Source of the DNA: Verrucomicrobiota bacterium
Lineage (GTDB): Bacteria; Verrucomicrobiota; Verrucomicrobiia; CAIQCK01
DNA length: 35,775 nt
Assembly (NCBI GenBank): GCA_016219905.1
Contig: JACRKA010000104.1
Coordinates: 1-35,775, forward strand
Direction: 5' to 3'
The position numbers were made by a program, and so were the translations under genes. The notes beneath the pieces are model-generated. The model had not been told where the DNA came from. It saw nothing but the letters and a program-made list of their open reading frames with translations, and did no database searches. Shown here piece after piece: positions 1 to 7,668 of the stretch (its first letter is position 1; each line of letters starts with the position of its first letter).

Positions 1-1
1 G

Positions 2-568
2 ACCATCTTCACGCCTTACTTCGAGCGCGATTACATCCGCGGCATCGCCACCGACAAGATCGCGCCCTCGAAATTCGCCAACGACTCGTATGCCTACGCG
101 TTCGCGCGCCTGCTCGGCCGGGCCGCCGCGCCCAACCTCATTGTCGGCCGCTGCCAGCAGAACGGCCGCGTCATCTTCGACGACGGCGACGAGGTGGTGA
201 TCGAGAACAAGGTCGGCATGGCCGGCGAGATCATCGTGGCCGACCAGACGTGGACGTTCACCGATTTCCGCCGCAGCCTCGCCGAGACCGCGCCGGCGTA
301 TGCAAGCCCCATCAACAAACGGCTGGGGTGGGTGGGCAACCCGGCGGCGTTCGCGCACGCCTATCTGGAGGCGTTCGAAGAATGGTTCGCCCACGTCCAG
401 CAGGAATATCGCCGGCGAAAACGGGCGTTCGACAATCTTTTCAAACACCAGCCGCCGGTCGAGGGCGGCAACCTCTCCTACCGCTGGCTGCGCGTGCTGG
501 AGCGCCTCCACCAGTCCGACGCGAAGGCGCTGACGGAACTCATCCGCAAACACATCGAGGTGAAATAG
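2..568 (+). CDS. 3' end of an unrecognised protein (partial)
   Basis: The reading frame is open from the window edge (first full codon at base 2) to a TAG at 566-568, giving 188 residues of a C-terminal part; the true start lies outside the window. I do not recognise the family. The visible part is soluble, with no membrane segment or signal. It contains a stretch rich in charged and beta-forming residues (around 55-75 of the visible part), followed by an aromatic and charged C-terminal half with YRRRKRAF and ends in EVK. It is convergent with the cytochrome gene on the other strand, with only 15 bp between the stops. A perfect 12-bp GC palindrome (572-583) sits in that gap and could act on transcripts from both sides. 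Codon usage is the GC-rich kind seen in most of the window, so the frame is very likely real, but no function can be given. Confidence 0.7.
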   Translation, partial: TIFTPYFERDYIRGIATDKIAPSKFANDSYAYAFARLLGRAAAPNLIVGRCQQNGRVIFDDGDEVVIENKVGMAGEIIVADQTWTFTDFRRSLAETAPAYASPINKRLGWVGNPAAFAHAYLEAFEEWFAHVQQEYRRRKRAFDNLFKHQPPVEGGNLSYRWLRVLERLHQSDAKALTELIRKHIEVK

Positions 569-583
569 CCGGCCGCCGGCGGC

Positions 584-1078
584 TCACTTCGACTCCAGGA
601 ACTTCCGCGTGACCTTGTCCCAGCGCACGGTGCGGCGGGCGAGCCGGTGTTTGCCGTGGCAGTCGGTGCAATGCTGCGTGTTGGCGGCGATGTCGTCCCA
701 GACGGGCGTGTGCTTCTCCAGCTTCGCGAGCTTGGCTCGGTCGTGGCATTTCAGGCAGGCCGCGTTGACCTTGTCCGCCGGATACATGATGTCCGGCGGC
801 GTGGTGTGGTTCTCGTCGCCGGCGTGGTCGTCGGAGGGGCCGTGGCATTTCTCGCAGCCGACGCCGTGCTTGGCATGGCGGACCGCGAATTCCTCCTCGT
901 CGTAGTTGCCGTGGCAGACGAAACAGCGGCTGTTGTCGGCGGGCTTCGGCTTTTCCTTGGCCGGTTTCGCCTCGTTCTTGTCGCGCGGCTTCTGTTCGGC
1001 GGCGATGCCGATGGCCATCGCCACGGAAACAGCAGACAGCAGCGCGAGGGATCTCCAGAGCGCACCGCGACTACGCAT
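584..1078 (-). CDS. Secreted tetraheme c-type cytochrome
   Basis: A 164-residue protein with a hydrophobic N-terminal segment (about residues 8-26) that should direct export, a Lys/Pro/Glu-rich linker (28-48) and four CxxCH heme-binding motifs at Cys52, Cys75, Cys108 and Cys137. Extra His residues between the motifs could serve as distal ligands. Size and spacing fit small multiheme cytochromes of the c554/NapC-NrfH-like electron carrier class. A periplasmic electron-shuttle role is inferred from the motifs. The start ATG (1078) overlaps the last codons of the aldo/keto reductase gene by 8 bp, so translation of the two is probably coupled. That suggests the cytochrome may accept or deliver electrons for the exported oxidoreductase, which is inference only. 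Confidence 0.9.
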   Translation of the reverse strand: MRSRGALWRSLALLSAVSVAMAIGIAAEQKPRDKNEAKPAKEKPKPADNSRCFVCHGNYDEEEFAVRHAKHGVGCEKCHGPSDDHAGDENHTTPPDIMYPADKVNAACLKCHDRAKLAKLEKHTPVWDDIAANTQHCTDCHGKHRLARRTVRWDKVTRKFLESK

Positions 1079-2159
1079 GCTCCCAATCCTTCAGCCACTG
1101 ATAGTCCGCGGGCAGCTTGTTCCACGCGAGGTTCATCGCGTCGTCGAGTTCCTTCGCCTCGGCGACGTCGAGCTTGCGGCGCTCCTGCACGGCCATCGCG
1201 ACGTTGTCCACCTGGTGCGCGTTGATGAGGCCGGGGATCGGCGCGGTGATGGCGGGGTTGCAGAGGATGTAGCGGATGGCCATGCGGGCGAGGCGGTCGT
1301 CCTCCTCGGCGGTCGGGCTGTCGAGCTTGCTGTCGCCCTTGAAGAGCGACGCGCTGGCGAACGGCTTGATGCCGAACATGCCGACCCCGTGTTTGCGGGC
1401 CGCCTCAAACACGCTGTCGGTGGGCAGTTCCTTCGTCTTCGCCGTGTAGGGCGTGACCACCACGTCCACGATCTTCGGGTAGGTTTCGATCATCCACTTG
1501 ATGTGCGGCCGGTCGTGCGAGGAGAAGCCGGTCAGGCGCGCCTTGCCCTGCTTCTTGGCGGACTCCAGCGCGGCCATCATCTCGGCGACTTCGCCCTCGG
1601 TGTGCTTGCTGCTCTGCTCGTTCATCGTGATGCGCCAGAGGTCCACGTAATCGAGCTTGCAGGCGAGCAGGCCCTTGTCGAGCGTCTCCAGCAGCGCCTT
1701 GGTGGTGCGGCGGTCCTTGTTCCGCATCTCTTCCTGATACCACGAGAAGCCCAGGTGCATCTTGTCGCGGCGGCCGCGCAGCGCCTCGCTGTAGGTGAGC
1801 ACCTCCTCGCGCGTGCAGCCGTCAATGTAGTTGACGCCTTTCTCGATGAGGCGCGTGACGACGTCGTATCGGTTCTTTTTGAAGTCGGGGTTGTCGAGCG
1901 TCGCGTTGAGCCAGCTCTTGCCGCCGAAAATGCCGGGCACCATCGTGTCCACGCGCTTCCAATGGCCGCCCATGCAAACCGCGGAGATCATCCAGCCGCT
2001 GCGACCGAGCCGGCGGTATTCCATGTTCTCGTTGTAGTTGAGGATCTTGCTCTTGTCCTTCGGCTTGGCCTGCGCGGCCTGGATGCCGGCGGCCACGGCG
2101 GTGGTGGCAATGGTGGCGTCGCGGACGAATTCACGGCGGGTGAGGTTTGGCTCGTTCAT
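1071..2159 (-). CDS. Tat-exported aldo/keto reductase family protein with altered active site
   Basis: A 362-residue protein. The start at 2159 is chosen because GGAGAAG lies just upstream and because it places a twin-arginine signal (TRREFVRDA, residues 7-15) at the N-terminus, followed by an Ala-rich stretch to about residue 31. The body follows the aldo/keto reductase TIM barrel: RRLGRSGWMIS near residue 49, NYIDGC near 110 and a C-terminal PIPGLINAHQVDN segment typical of the NADPH-binding end. Of the family's Asp-Tyr-Lys-His tetrad, Asp113 and Tyr123 are visible. The expected Lys aligns by eye with Ser139 (LGFSW) and the expected His with Thr178 (LWRITMN). It may therefore be a non-canonical or non-reductase member. 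It is the first gene of a two-gene unit with the tetraheme cytochrome and is divergent from the Gfo/Idh gene at 2384. Confidence 0.88.
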   Translation of the reverse strand: MNEPNLTRREFVRDATIATTAVAAGIQAAQAKPKDKSKILNYNENMEYRRLGRSGWMISAVCMGGHWKRVDTMVPGIFGGKSWLNATLDNPDFKKNRYDVVTRLIEKGVNYIDGCTREEVLTYSEALRGRRDKMHLGFSWYQEEMRNKDRRTTKALLETLDKGLLACKLDYVDLWRITMNEQSSKHTEGEVAEMMAALESAKKQGKARLTGFSSHDRPHIKWMIETYPKIVDVVVTPYTAKTKELPTDSVFEAARKHGVGMFGIKPFASASLFKGDSKLDSPTAEEDDRLARMAIRYILCNPAITAPIPGLINAHQVDNVAMAVQERRKLDVAEAKELDDAMNLAWNKLPADYQWLKDWEHA

Positions 2160-2383
2160 GACACTTCTCCGGTTGGGCGGATGTTTTTTACGGCGCGGCG
2201 GATTGGAAGCCGCATCATGGACGCGGAGGTTAGCGGCTCGTGCCGTGGCTGTCACTCCGAAAACATCGCGCTGTGGCGGCCGGCGTTCAGAATCTGCCAG
2301 TAAGAGATTGTTGAAGACGCTGCGCCGCCGGCGCGGTAGAATCCGCGCCCACTTGTTGGACCACACGACGAAAGGACCATGCG

Positions 2384-3733
2384 ATGAATTCCCCGACACG
2401 AGCCAGTCATCCCCTCACCACCCGGCGCAGTTTCCTGAAAACCTCCGGCGCGGCGCTCGCGGGCGCGGCGATGGCCGGCGCGACGGCGCGGCCCGGCTAC
2501 GCGGCCGGCGGCGATACGATCAAGGTCGCGCTGGTCGGCTGCGGCGGGCGCGGCACGGGCGCGGCAACGAACGCCCTGGAGACCGAAGGCGCGAAGACGC
2601 TTTACGCGATGGCCGACGTGTTCGAGGACCGGCTCGACACCAGCCACAAGAACCTCTCCAAGAAATATGACGCGATCGTGGACGTGCCGGCGGACCGGCG
2701 CTTCCTTGGCTTCGACGCCTACTAGAAGGCGCTTGACGCCGTGGGCAAGGGCGGCGTCGTGCTGCTGGCCACGCCGCCCGCGTTCCGGCCGATGCACGTC
2801 GAGTATGCCGTCGCGAAGGGCGTGCATGTGTTCATGGAGAAATCCATGGCGGTGGACATCCCCGGAGTGAAGCGCCTGATGAAGGCCGGCGAGGAAGCGA
2901 AGAAGAAGAACTTGAAGATCGCCGGCGGCTTGATGAGCCGGCACTCGAAGCATCTCGAAGCCTGCATCGAGCAGATCCACAAGGGCGTCATCGGCGACAT
3001 CGTCACGGCGTGGGCCTACCGCGAGCACGGCCCGGTCGGTTACAAGCCGCGCCAGCCGGGCTGGAGCGAACTGGAGCACCAGATCCGCAACTACAGTTGC
3101 TTCACCTGGGTGAACGGGACTTTCCTGGAGGACTGGCTCATCCACAACATTGATGTGTGTTGTTGGGTGAAAGGCGGATGGCCGGTCTCCTGCCAGGGCC
3201 AGGGCGGCCGGCAGGTGCGCACGGAGGCGGACCAGCTCTTCGACCATTACGCCGCCGAATACACCTTCGCCGACGGCACGCGGCTGATGGCGCAAGGCCG
3301 GCACATGGTCGGCTGCTGGAGTTTCTTCGGCGACGTGGTCCACGGCACCAAGGGCTGCGCGCACCTCGGCGAGGGCGTCGCGAAGCCGCGCATCTTCAAA
3401 GGCTGGAAGCAGACCGACGAGAACGTCATCTGGCAGAGCGATGGTTCGCCGAGCAATCCCTACCAGCACGAGCATGAGCTGCTCTTCGACGCGATCCGCA
3501 ACGACAAGCCTTACAACGAGACCGAGCGTTGCGCGAAGACCTGCGTGACGACGATCCTGGGCCGCATGGCGTGCGAGTCCGGCCAGATGATCACGTGGGA
3601 CGAGGCGATGGCCTCGACCGCTGAACTGTCGCCCGGTCTCGACCGTTTCACCAAGGACAGCGAGCCGCCGGTGAAGCCCGACGAGAAGGGCGATTATCCG
3701 GTCGCGATCCCCGGCAAGAGCAAGCCGATCTGA
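2384..3733 (+). pseudogene. Tat-exported Gfo/Idh/MocA oxidoreductase interrupted by one in-frame TAG
   Basis: A 450-codon frame with AAAGGA 7 bp before the ATG and a twin-arginine signal (TTRRSFLKTS) near residues 11-20. A Rossmann start (VALVGCGGRGTGA) follows at about residue 47. A single TAG at 2723-2725 (codon 114) interrupts it; the frame then continues without shift to a TGA at 3733, with all later family motifs present (ATPPAFRPMH, FMEKSMAVD, EDWLIHNIDV). The stop falls in FDAY*KALDA, where relatives usually have Gln, so one C-to-T change (CAG to TAG) explains it. The motif is EKS instead of the common EKP. Possible readings are a fresh nonsense mutation, an assembly error or suppression of UAG. 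A TAGAAT hexamer at 2337-2342 is a possible -10 box, without a convincing -35. Confidence 0.85.
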
Positions 3734-3740
3734 CCGCGCG

Positions 3741-3763
3741 ACGCTCGACGCAGCGGGCGTTTT
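3741..3763 (+). terminator. Weak candidate intrinsic terminator after the Gfo/Idh gene
   Basis: A 6-bp stem (ACGCTC with GGGCGT, one G-T pair), an 8-base loop and then TTTTG lie 8 bp beyond the stop codon. The T run is short, so this is a tentative call. Confidence 0.3.
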
Positions 3764-3792
3764 GTGATACGGGAATTGCACGGAGCCGGCCT

Positions 3793-5040
3793 ATGGATCT
3801 GCAACACGCGTTTTATCTCTTGGGCATCGCGTTGGGGCTGGGATTGCTGGTGGGCTTGCAGCGCGAGCGGTCGGCGTCGCTGCTCGCAGGCATCCGCACG
3901 TTTCCCCTCGTGACGGTGCTGGGCACGGTCTGCGCGATGCTGGGGCAAACCCACGGCGGCTGGGTGGTGGGGGCGGGGTTCGTGGCGCTGGCGGCCGTCA
4001 TCCTGTCGAGCAATCTCTTGAAGATTAAGATGCCGGTGATTGATCCCGGCACGACCACCGAGATGGCGTTGCTGTTGATGTATGGCGTCGGGGCGTATCT
4101 GGTGGCGGGCCACACGGCGGTGGCGATTGCCATCGGCGGCGGGGTGGCGGTGCTGCTCTACCTGAAGCCGGAGATGCACGCGCTGGCGGTGCGGATCGGC
4201 GAGGCAGACTTCAAGGCCGTGATGCAGTTCGTGCTCATCACGCTGGTGATCCTGCCGGTGCTGCCGGACCAGGCCTACGGCCCGTATCGGGTGCTCAACC
4301 CGCACCGCATCTGGCTGCTGGTGGTGCTCATCGTCGCGATCAGTCTCGCCGGCTACGTCGCCTACAAGTTCCTCGGCCAGCGGGCGGGCGCGATGCTCAG
4401 CGGCCTGCTTGGCGGCCTCATCAGCAGCACGGCGACGACCGTGAGCTACGCGCGCCGCAGCCGTGAGATGCCCAACTGCGCGGGCCTCGCCGCGTTCGTG
4501 ATCTTCGTCGCCTCGACCATCCTGTTTCTGCGCGTGCTGGTGATCCTCGCGGTGGTGTCGAGATCGTCGCTGGCCGTGACCGGCCCGCCGCTGGCGGCGG
4601 CGCTGGCGTTCCAGGTGTTGGTTTGCATCGTCTTGTGGCTGCGCGAGCGGCACGGCAACGGCGAGATGCCGGCGCACACCAACCCGACCGAGCTGCGGCC
4701 GGCCTTGGTGTTCGGCGCGATCTTCGCGGTGGTGCTGCTGGCAACGGCGGCGGGCAAGGCCCACTTCGACAACCGCGGCCTCTACGTCGTCGCGGCGCTC
4801 TCCGGGCTGACCGACGTGGACGCGATCACGCTCTCCACCGCGCAGATGATCAACGACGGCCGGCTCGACGCCAGCGTTGGCTGGCGGCTGGTGCTCGTTG
4901 CTTCGATGGCCAACCTCATCTTCAAAGGCGCCGCCGTCGCCGTGCTCGGCACGCGCGCGCTGCTGGTGCGCGTGGTGGGGCTGTTCATCCTCGCTTTCGC
5001 CGCGGGCGTGGTGATCCTGAACTTCTGGCCGCGGGTTTGA
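3793..5040 (+). CDS. MgtC/SapB-DUF4010 family integral membrane protein
   Basis: A 415-residue, very hydrophobic protein with about eleven predicted membrane segments by eye. The N-terminal ~135 residues carry the MgtC/SapB signature (GLLVGLQRER near residue 20, AGIRTFPLV near 33). The rest matches the DUF4010 region that follows MgtC in many bacteria, with the conserved SGLLGGLISSTATTVSYARRS stretch near 203-223 (its central residues are GLISSTATT) and ALSGLTDVDAITLS near 335. MgtC proteins are linked to magnesium and acid stress and to modulation of other membrane proteins; the role of MgtC-DUF4010 fusions is not established. There is no obvious functional tie to its neighbours. The gene begins 59 bp after the broken Gfo/Idh gene and is probably its own unit. 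Confidence 0.92.
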   Translation: MDLQHAFYLLGIALGLGLLVGLQRERSASLLAGIRTFPLVTVLGTVCAMLGQTHGGWVVGAGFVALAAVILSSNLLKIKMPVIDPGTTTEMALLLMYGVGAYLVAGHTAVAIAIGGGVAVLLYLKPEMHALAVRIGEADFKAVMQFVLITLVILPVLPDQAYGPYRVLNPHRIWLLVVLIVAISLAGYVAYKFLGQRAGAMLSGLLGGLISSTATTVSYARRSREMPNCAGLAAFVIFVASTILFLRVLVILAVVSRSSLAVTGPPLAAALAFQVLVCIVLWLRERHGNGEMPAHTNPTELRPALVFGAIFAVVLLATAAGKAHFDNRGLYVVAALSGLTDVDAITLSTAQMINDGRLDASVGWRLVLVASMANLIFKGAAVAVLGTRALLVRVVGLFILAFAAGVVILNFWPRV

Positions 5041-5080
5041 CGCCGGGCGGCCGGATGCGTCCGCCTCGGCGCCTTCCGGC

Positions 5081-5120
5081 CTCATTGGTCATTGGTGATT
5101 TGGTGATTCGTGGTTCGTGG
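5081..5120 (+). repeat. Heptad-periodic ATTGGT/ATTCGT intergenic repeat
   Basis: A short run of related 7-8 nt units (CATTGGT, CATTGGT, GATTTGGT, GATTCGT, GGTTCGT) lies in the 199-bp gap before the acyl-CoA dehydrogenase gene. It resembles in style, but not in sequence, the TTTCGAA-type heptad arrays at 14522-14675 and 19249-19410. Confidence 0.55.
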
Positions 5121-5239
5121 AGACGGCGAGGCGCATCGCTTTGCCCAAATCACTTCCGGTAATTGGCCTTGCCAACCCTCGCGCCGGCTCCCTAACATCC
5201 GCGCGCGATTCCCCCGTTTTCGGGGCGGAAAGGATTCTT

Positions 5240-7480
5240 ATGGCGACGACTGCTGAGACCAACCAACGCGAGACGCTGCGCACGCTGCCGGGCGACGACG
5301 TGCGCCAGATCATGTGGCGCTTCGCCGACCGCTACGACCTCCAGATGCTGGTGCAATCGGCCCGTGGCGTCGCGCGCGGCATCGTCGCGCGGCTCGTCGC
5401 CGAGGGCGAGCGCAACTCGCACGCCTGGACCGCCGCGAAGGCGCAAATGTTGCCCGTGCTCGACGAGGCCGGCATCACCGCCGCCGCGATGAACCCGGAC
5501 GAGGGCGGTTACATCGAGGGGCCGAAGAACCTGCCGCTCGCGCTCATCGCGTTCGAGTTGTCGTGGGTGGACGGCGGCGCGGCCACCGGCAGCCTTGCCG
5601 GCAACCTCGCGCTGGCGCCGATCCACGAGCGCGGCACGCCGGAGCAGAAAGCGCGCTACATGGCCCTTGCTGCGCCCGCGAAGCCCGGCGAGGACCGCAA
5701 GCCGTGGCGCGGCGCGTTCGCGCTCACGGAGCCGATCCCCTACGTCGGCGTCGAGACGGGCCTGTTGAGCGGCAAGGTCCGCGTCGCCGAGTGGAAGATC
5801 GGCCAGGAGCCGATGCTGCAAGTGGACAAGCGCGGCCGGTTCATCACGAACATGGGCTTCGCGAACTTCGTCACCGCCGCCGTGGACACCGATGACAAGC
5901 GGATCAAGGGCACGTGCATGGTGATCCTCGAACAAGGCGACCCCGGCGTCTTCGACCCCGGCACGCCGACCAAGAAGCTCGTGCACCAGCTCTCCTCGAC
6001 GACCGACCCGGTGTTCAGCCTGAAGGTCCCGGCCAGCCGCATCATCGGCGGCTACACGGTCAAGGACGGCGTCATCATCCCGCGCTACAGCCACGGCGAA
6101 GTCATCGAGGCGGTGTTCCGCCGCACGCGCGTCACCGTCGGCCTGATGACCGCCGCGAAGCTGCTCTCGGCCGTCGAGCCGGTCATCCGCTACCAGCGCG
6201 GCCGGTTCCGCGGCGGCGAGAGCACGCAGCCCGGCACGCCGCGTTATGATTGCGGCCTCCAGCAAAAACAGGACGCGCAACACCGCCTCGTGGACATCTG
6301 GGCCACGGGCGAGGCGGCCGCATCGCTCGGCTTTGAAGCGGCGCGGCTCTTTGACGACCTCGACCCGCTGGAGAAGCAGAAGGATGAAATCTTCGCCGCG
6401 CAGAACCTCACGGGCCGCGCGCAGTTCAAGGCGATGGCCAAGTTCGAGAAGGACGCGATCGAACTGCTCGTCCTGCGAGCGAAGCCCGACGCCGAGCGCG
6501 ACCACCGGCGGCTCGAGACGCTCGCCGCCGACCCGCTCGTGCAATTCGCGCTGCGCGACTCGCAGGCCAACGTCCTCTGCCCCGCCGTGAAGCTCTGGAA
6601 CACCGGCCACGGCGCGACCACGATGCGCGAGGCCGTCAGCCTCATGGGCGGCTACGGCATCACGGAGGATTGCCCCGGCTTCCTCGGCCAGAAATGGATG
6701 GACGCGCAGCTCGAGGCGACCTACGAAGGCCCCGAGGCCGTGCAGCGCCGGCAGCTCTCGATCACGATGACCAACGAACTGTTCCTCGCCCAGTTCCGGC
6801 AGTGGATCGGCCAGATGCGCCGCATCGCCAGCGAGAAGCCCGGCACCGGCGCGTGCGCGCTCGCCAGCGCGATGCAGCTCTGGCTCTGGACGTTGCTCCA
6901 TCTGCAAGAAGCCACCGACGCCGACGGCAACAAGCTCTACACCAGCAACCGCCAGGGCGTCAGCTTCCCGCTCGCCGACGCGCTTTGCTGGCTGCTGGCC
7001 GCCCGGCAGTTCATCCTCGACGTGCTCGAACTGGAAAAGAAAGGTCCCGAGAACCCCGCCGTCGCCGAGGGCCTCGCCGGCCTGCTCAACTTCTTCGCCG
7101 ACCTATGCCACGTGCAGGCCGCGCGCGCCGCGGGCGAAGCCGGCCGCGTCTGCGCCGAACTGGTGTTCGGTTACAACCGCCATCCCGCGTGGGACGCGGC
7201 GGGCTGCGCGACGTGCTACGTCGCCGACGAACTTGAATCACTCGAAGCCGTCGCGCCCGGCATCGCCAGCTCCGCGCGCATTTACTCTGACGTTGCGGAG
7301 AAGGGCCAGTCGCACCCGGAGAAAGCCGGCCCGTGCGTGCGGTTCCCGGGTTTGGAGGACTTTGCCCGCCTGCGCACCAAGCTCGACGGCTGCCTGACCG
7401 GCGCCCGCCTCGCCAAGGACCGCGCCGCCGAAGCGCTCACCAAGGTGATGATCCCCGAAGCGCTGGATTATCCGAGATGA
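5240..7480 (+). CDS. Large acyl-CoA dehydrogenase family protein
   Basis: A 746-residue protein. The ATG at 5240 is chosen over an upstream in-frame start because AAGGA sits directly before it. The middle and C-terminal parts are typical of acyl-CoA dehydrogenases: a FAD/substrate middle domain with ALTEP near residue 165, SGKVRVAEWKIG, and a C-terminal helical domain with the signature MGGYGITED near 473. The motif YEGPEAVQRR follows, in which Glu496 aligns with the usual catalytic base position. It is longer than the common ~390-residue enzymes; the extra ~230 residues after the catalytic motif form a helical C-terminal extension, as in other long dehydrogenases. It should oxidise an acyl-CoA at the alpha-beta bond and pass electrons to ETF; the substrate cannot be told. 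Its stop codon overlaps the start of the next small gene (ATGA). Confidence 0.92.
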   Translation: MATTAETNQRETLRTLPGDDVRQIMWRFADRYDLQMLVQSARGVARGIVARLVAEGERNSHAWTAAKAQMLPVLDEAGITAAAMNPDEGGYIEGPKNLPLALIAFELSWVDGGAATGSLAGNLALAPIHERGTPEQKARYMALAAPAKPGEDRKPWRGAFALTEPIPYVGVETGLLSGKVRVAEWKIGQEPMLQVDKRGRFITNMGFANFVTAAVDTDDKRIKGTCMVILEQGDPGVFDPGTPTKKLVHQLSSTTDPVFSLKVPASRIIGGYTVKDGVIIPRYSHGEVIEAVFRRTRVTVGLMTAAKLLSAVEPVIRYQRGRFRGGESTQPGTPRYDCGLQQKQDAQHRLVDIWATGEAAASLGFEAARLFDDLDPLEKQKDEIFAAQNLTGRAQFKAMAKFEKDAIELLVLRAKPDAERDHRRLETLAADPLVQFALRDSQANVLCPAVKLWNTGHGATTMREAVSLMGGYGITEDCPGFLGQKWMDAQLEATYEGPEAVQRRQLSITMTNELFLAQFRQWIGQMRRIASEKPGTGACALASAMQLWLWTLLHLQEATDADGNKLYTSNRQGVSFPLADALCWLLAARQFILDVLELEKKGPENPAVAEGLAGLLNFFADLCHVQAARAAGEAGRVCAELVFGYNRHPAWDAAGCATCYVADELESLEAVAPGIASSARIYSDVAEKGQSHPEKAGPCVRFPGLEDFARLRTKLDGCLTGARLAKDRAAEALTKVMIPEALDYPR

Positions 7481-7656
7481 AGAAGATGGGACGCGCTCTC
7501 AAGTCCAAACGCTGGGTGATAGCGCCCCAATCGAACTGCGCCTCCGCACCGGCCGTGCAGGGCGTGTGGCTTGCGCCGGATGAAGATGTGCAGTGGACTT
7601 GGACCCACACGACGCGGGGCAGCTACGTAAGCGGCTACGTCATCGTGCCGCTGTGA
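7477..7656 (+). CDS. Small conserved-looking protein coupled to acyl-CoA dehydrogenase
   Basis: A 59-residue basic protein whose ATG overlaps the TGA of the acyl-CoA dehydrogenase gene (ATGA, 7477-7480), a classic sign of translational coupling. It has a Lys/Arg-rich start (KKMGRALKSKR) and a Trp-rich second half (GVWLAPDEDVQWTWTHT), then SYVSGYVIVPL. It has no signal peptide or membrane segment. I believe similar small Trp-rich proteins exist in related genomes but cannot name a family. The overlap and the preserved reading frame argue that it is real. It ends 12 bp from the convergent epimerase gene. Confidence 0.6.
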   Translation: MKKMGRALKSKRWVIAPQSNCASAPAVQGVWLAPDEDVQWTWTHTTRGSYVSGYVIVPL

Positions 7657-7668
7657 CCATGCGGGTTT

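Noticed and set aside
572-583. GC palindrome GCCGCCGGCGGC as a terminator for both neighbouring genes
   Set aside because: No loop and no T run. It is noted only in the description of the first gene.
906-2303. Long open frame on the plus strand opposite the aldo/keto reductase and cytochrome genes
   Set aside because: Arg/Val/His-rich translation with no family features. It is an artefact of high GC codon bias opposite real genes.
2723-2725. TAG in the Gfo/Idh gene as pyrrolysine
   Set aside because: The context predicts Gln, and Gfo/Idh enzymes are not known to use pyrrolysine; no pyl genes are in view. A mutation, sequence error or ordinary suppression is more likely.
2723-2725. TAG in the Gfo/Idh gene as part of the same recoding system as the DUF1223 TGA
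   Set aside because: Selenocysteine uses UGA only. The two stops need separate explanations.
5192-6907. 571-codon minus-strand frame opposite the acyl-CoA dehydrogenase
   Set aside because: No motifs. The sense strand has clear acyl-CoA dehydrogenase signatures.
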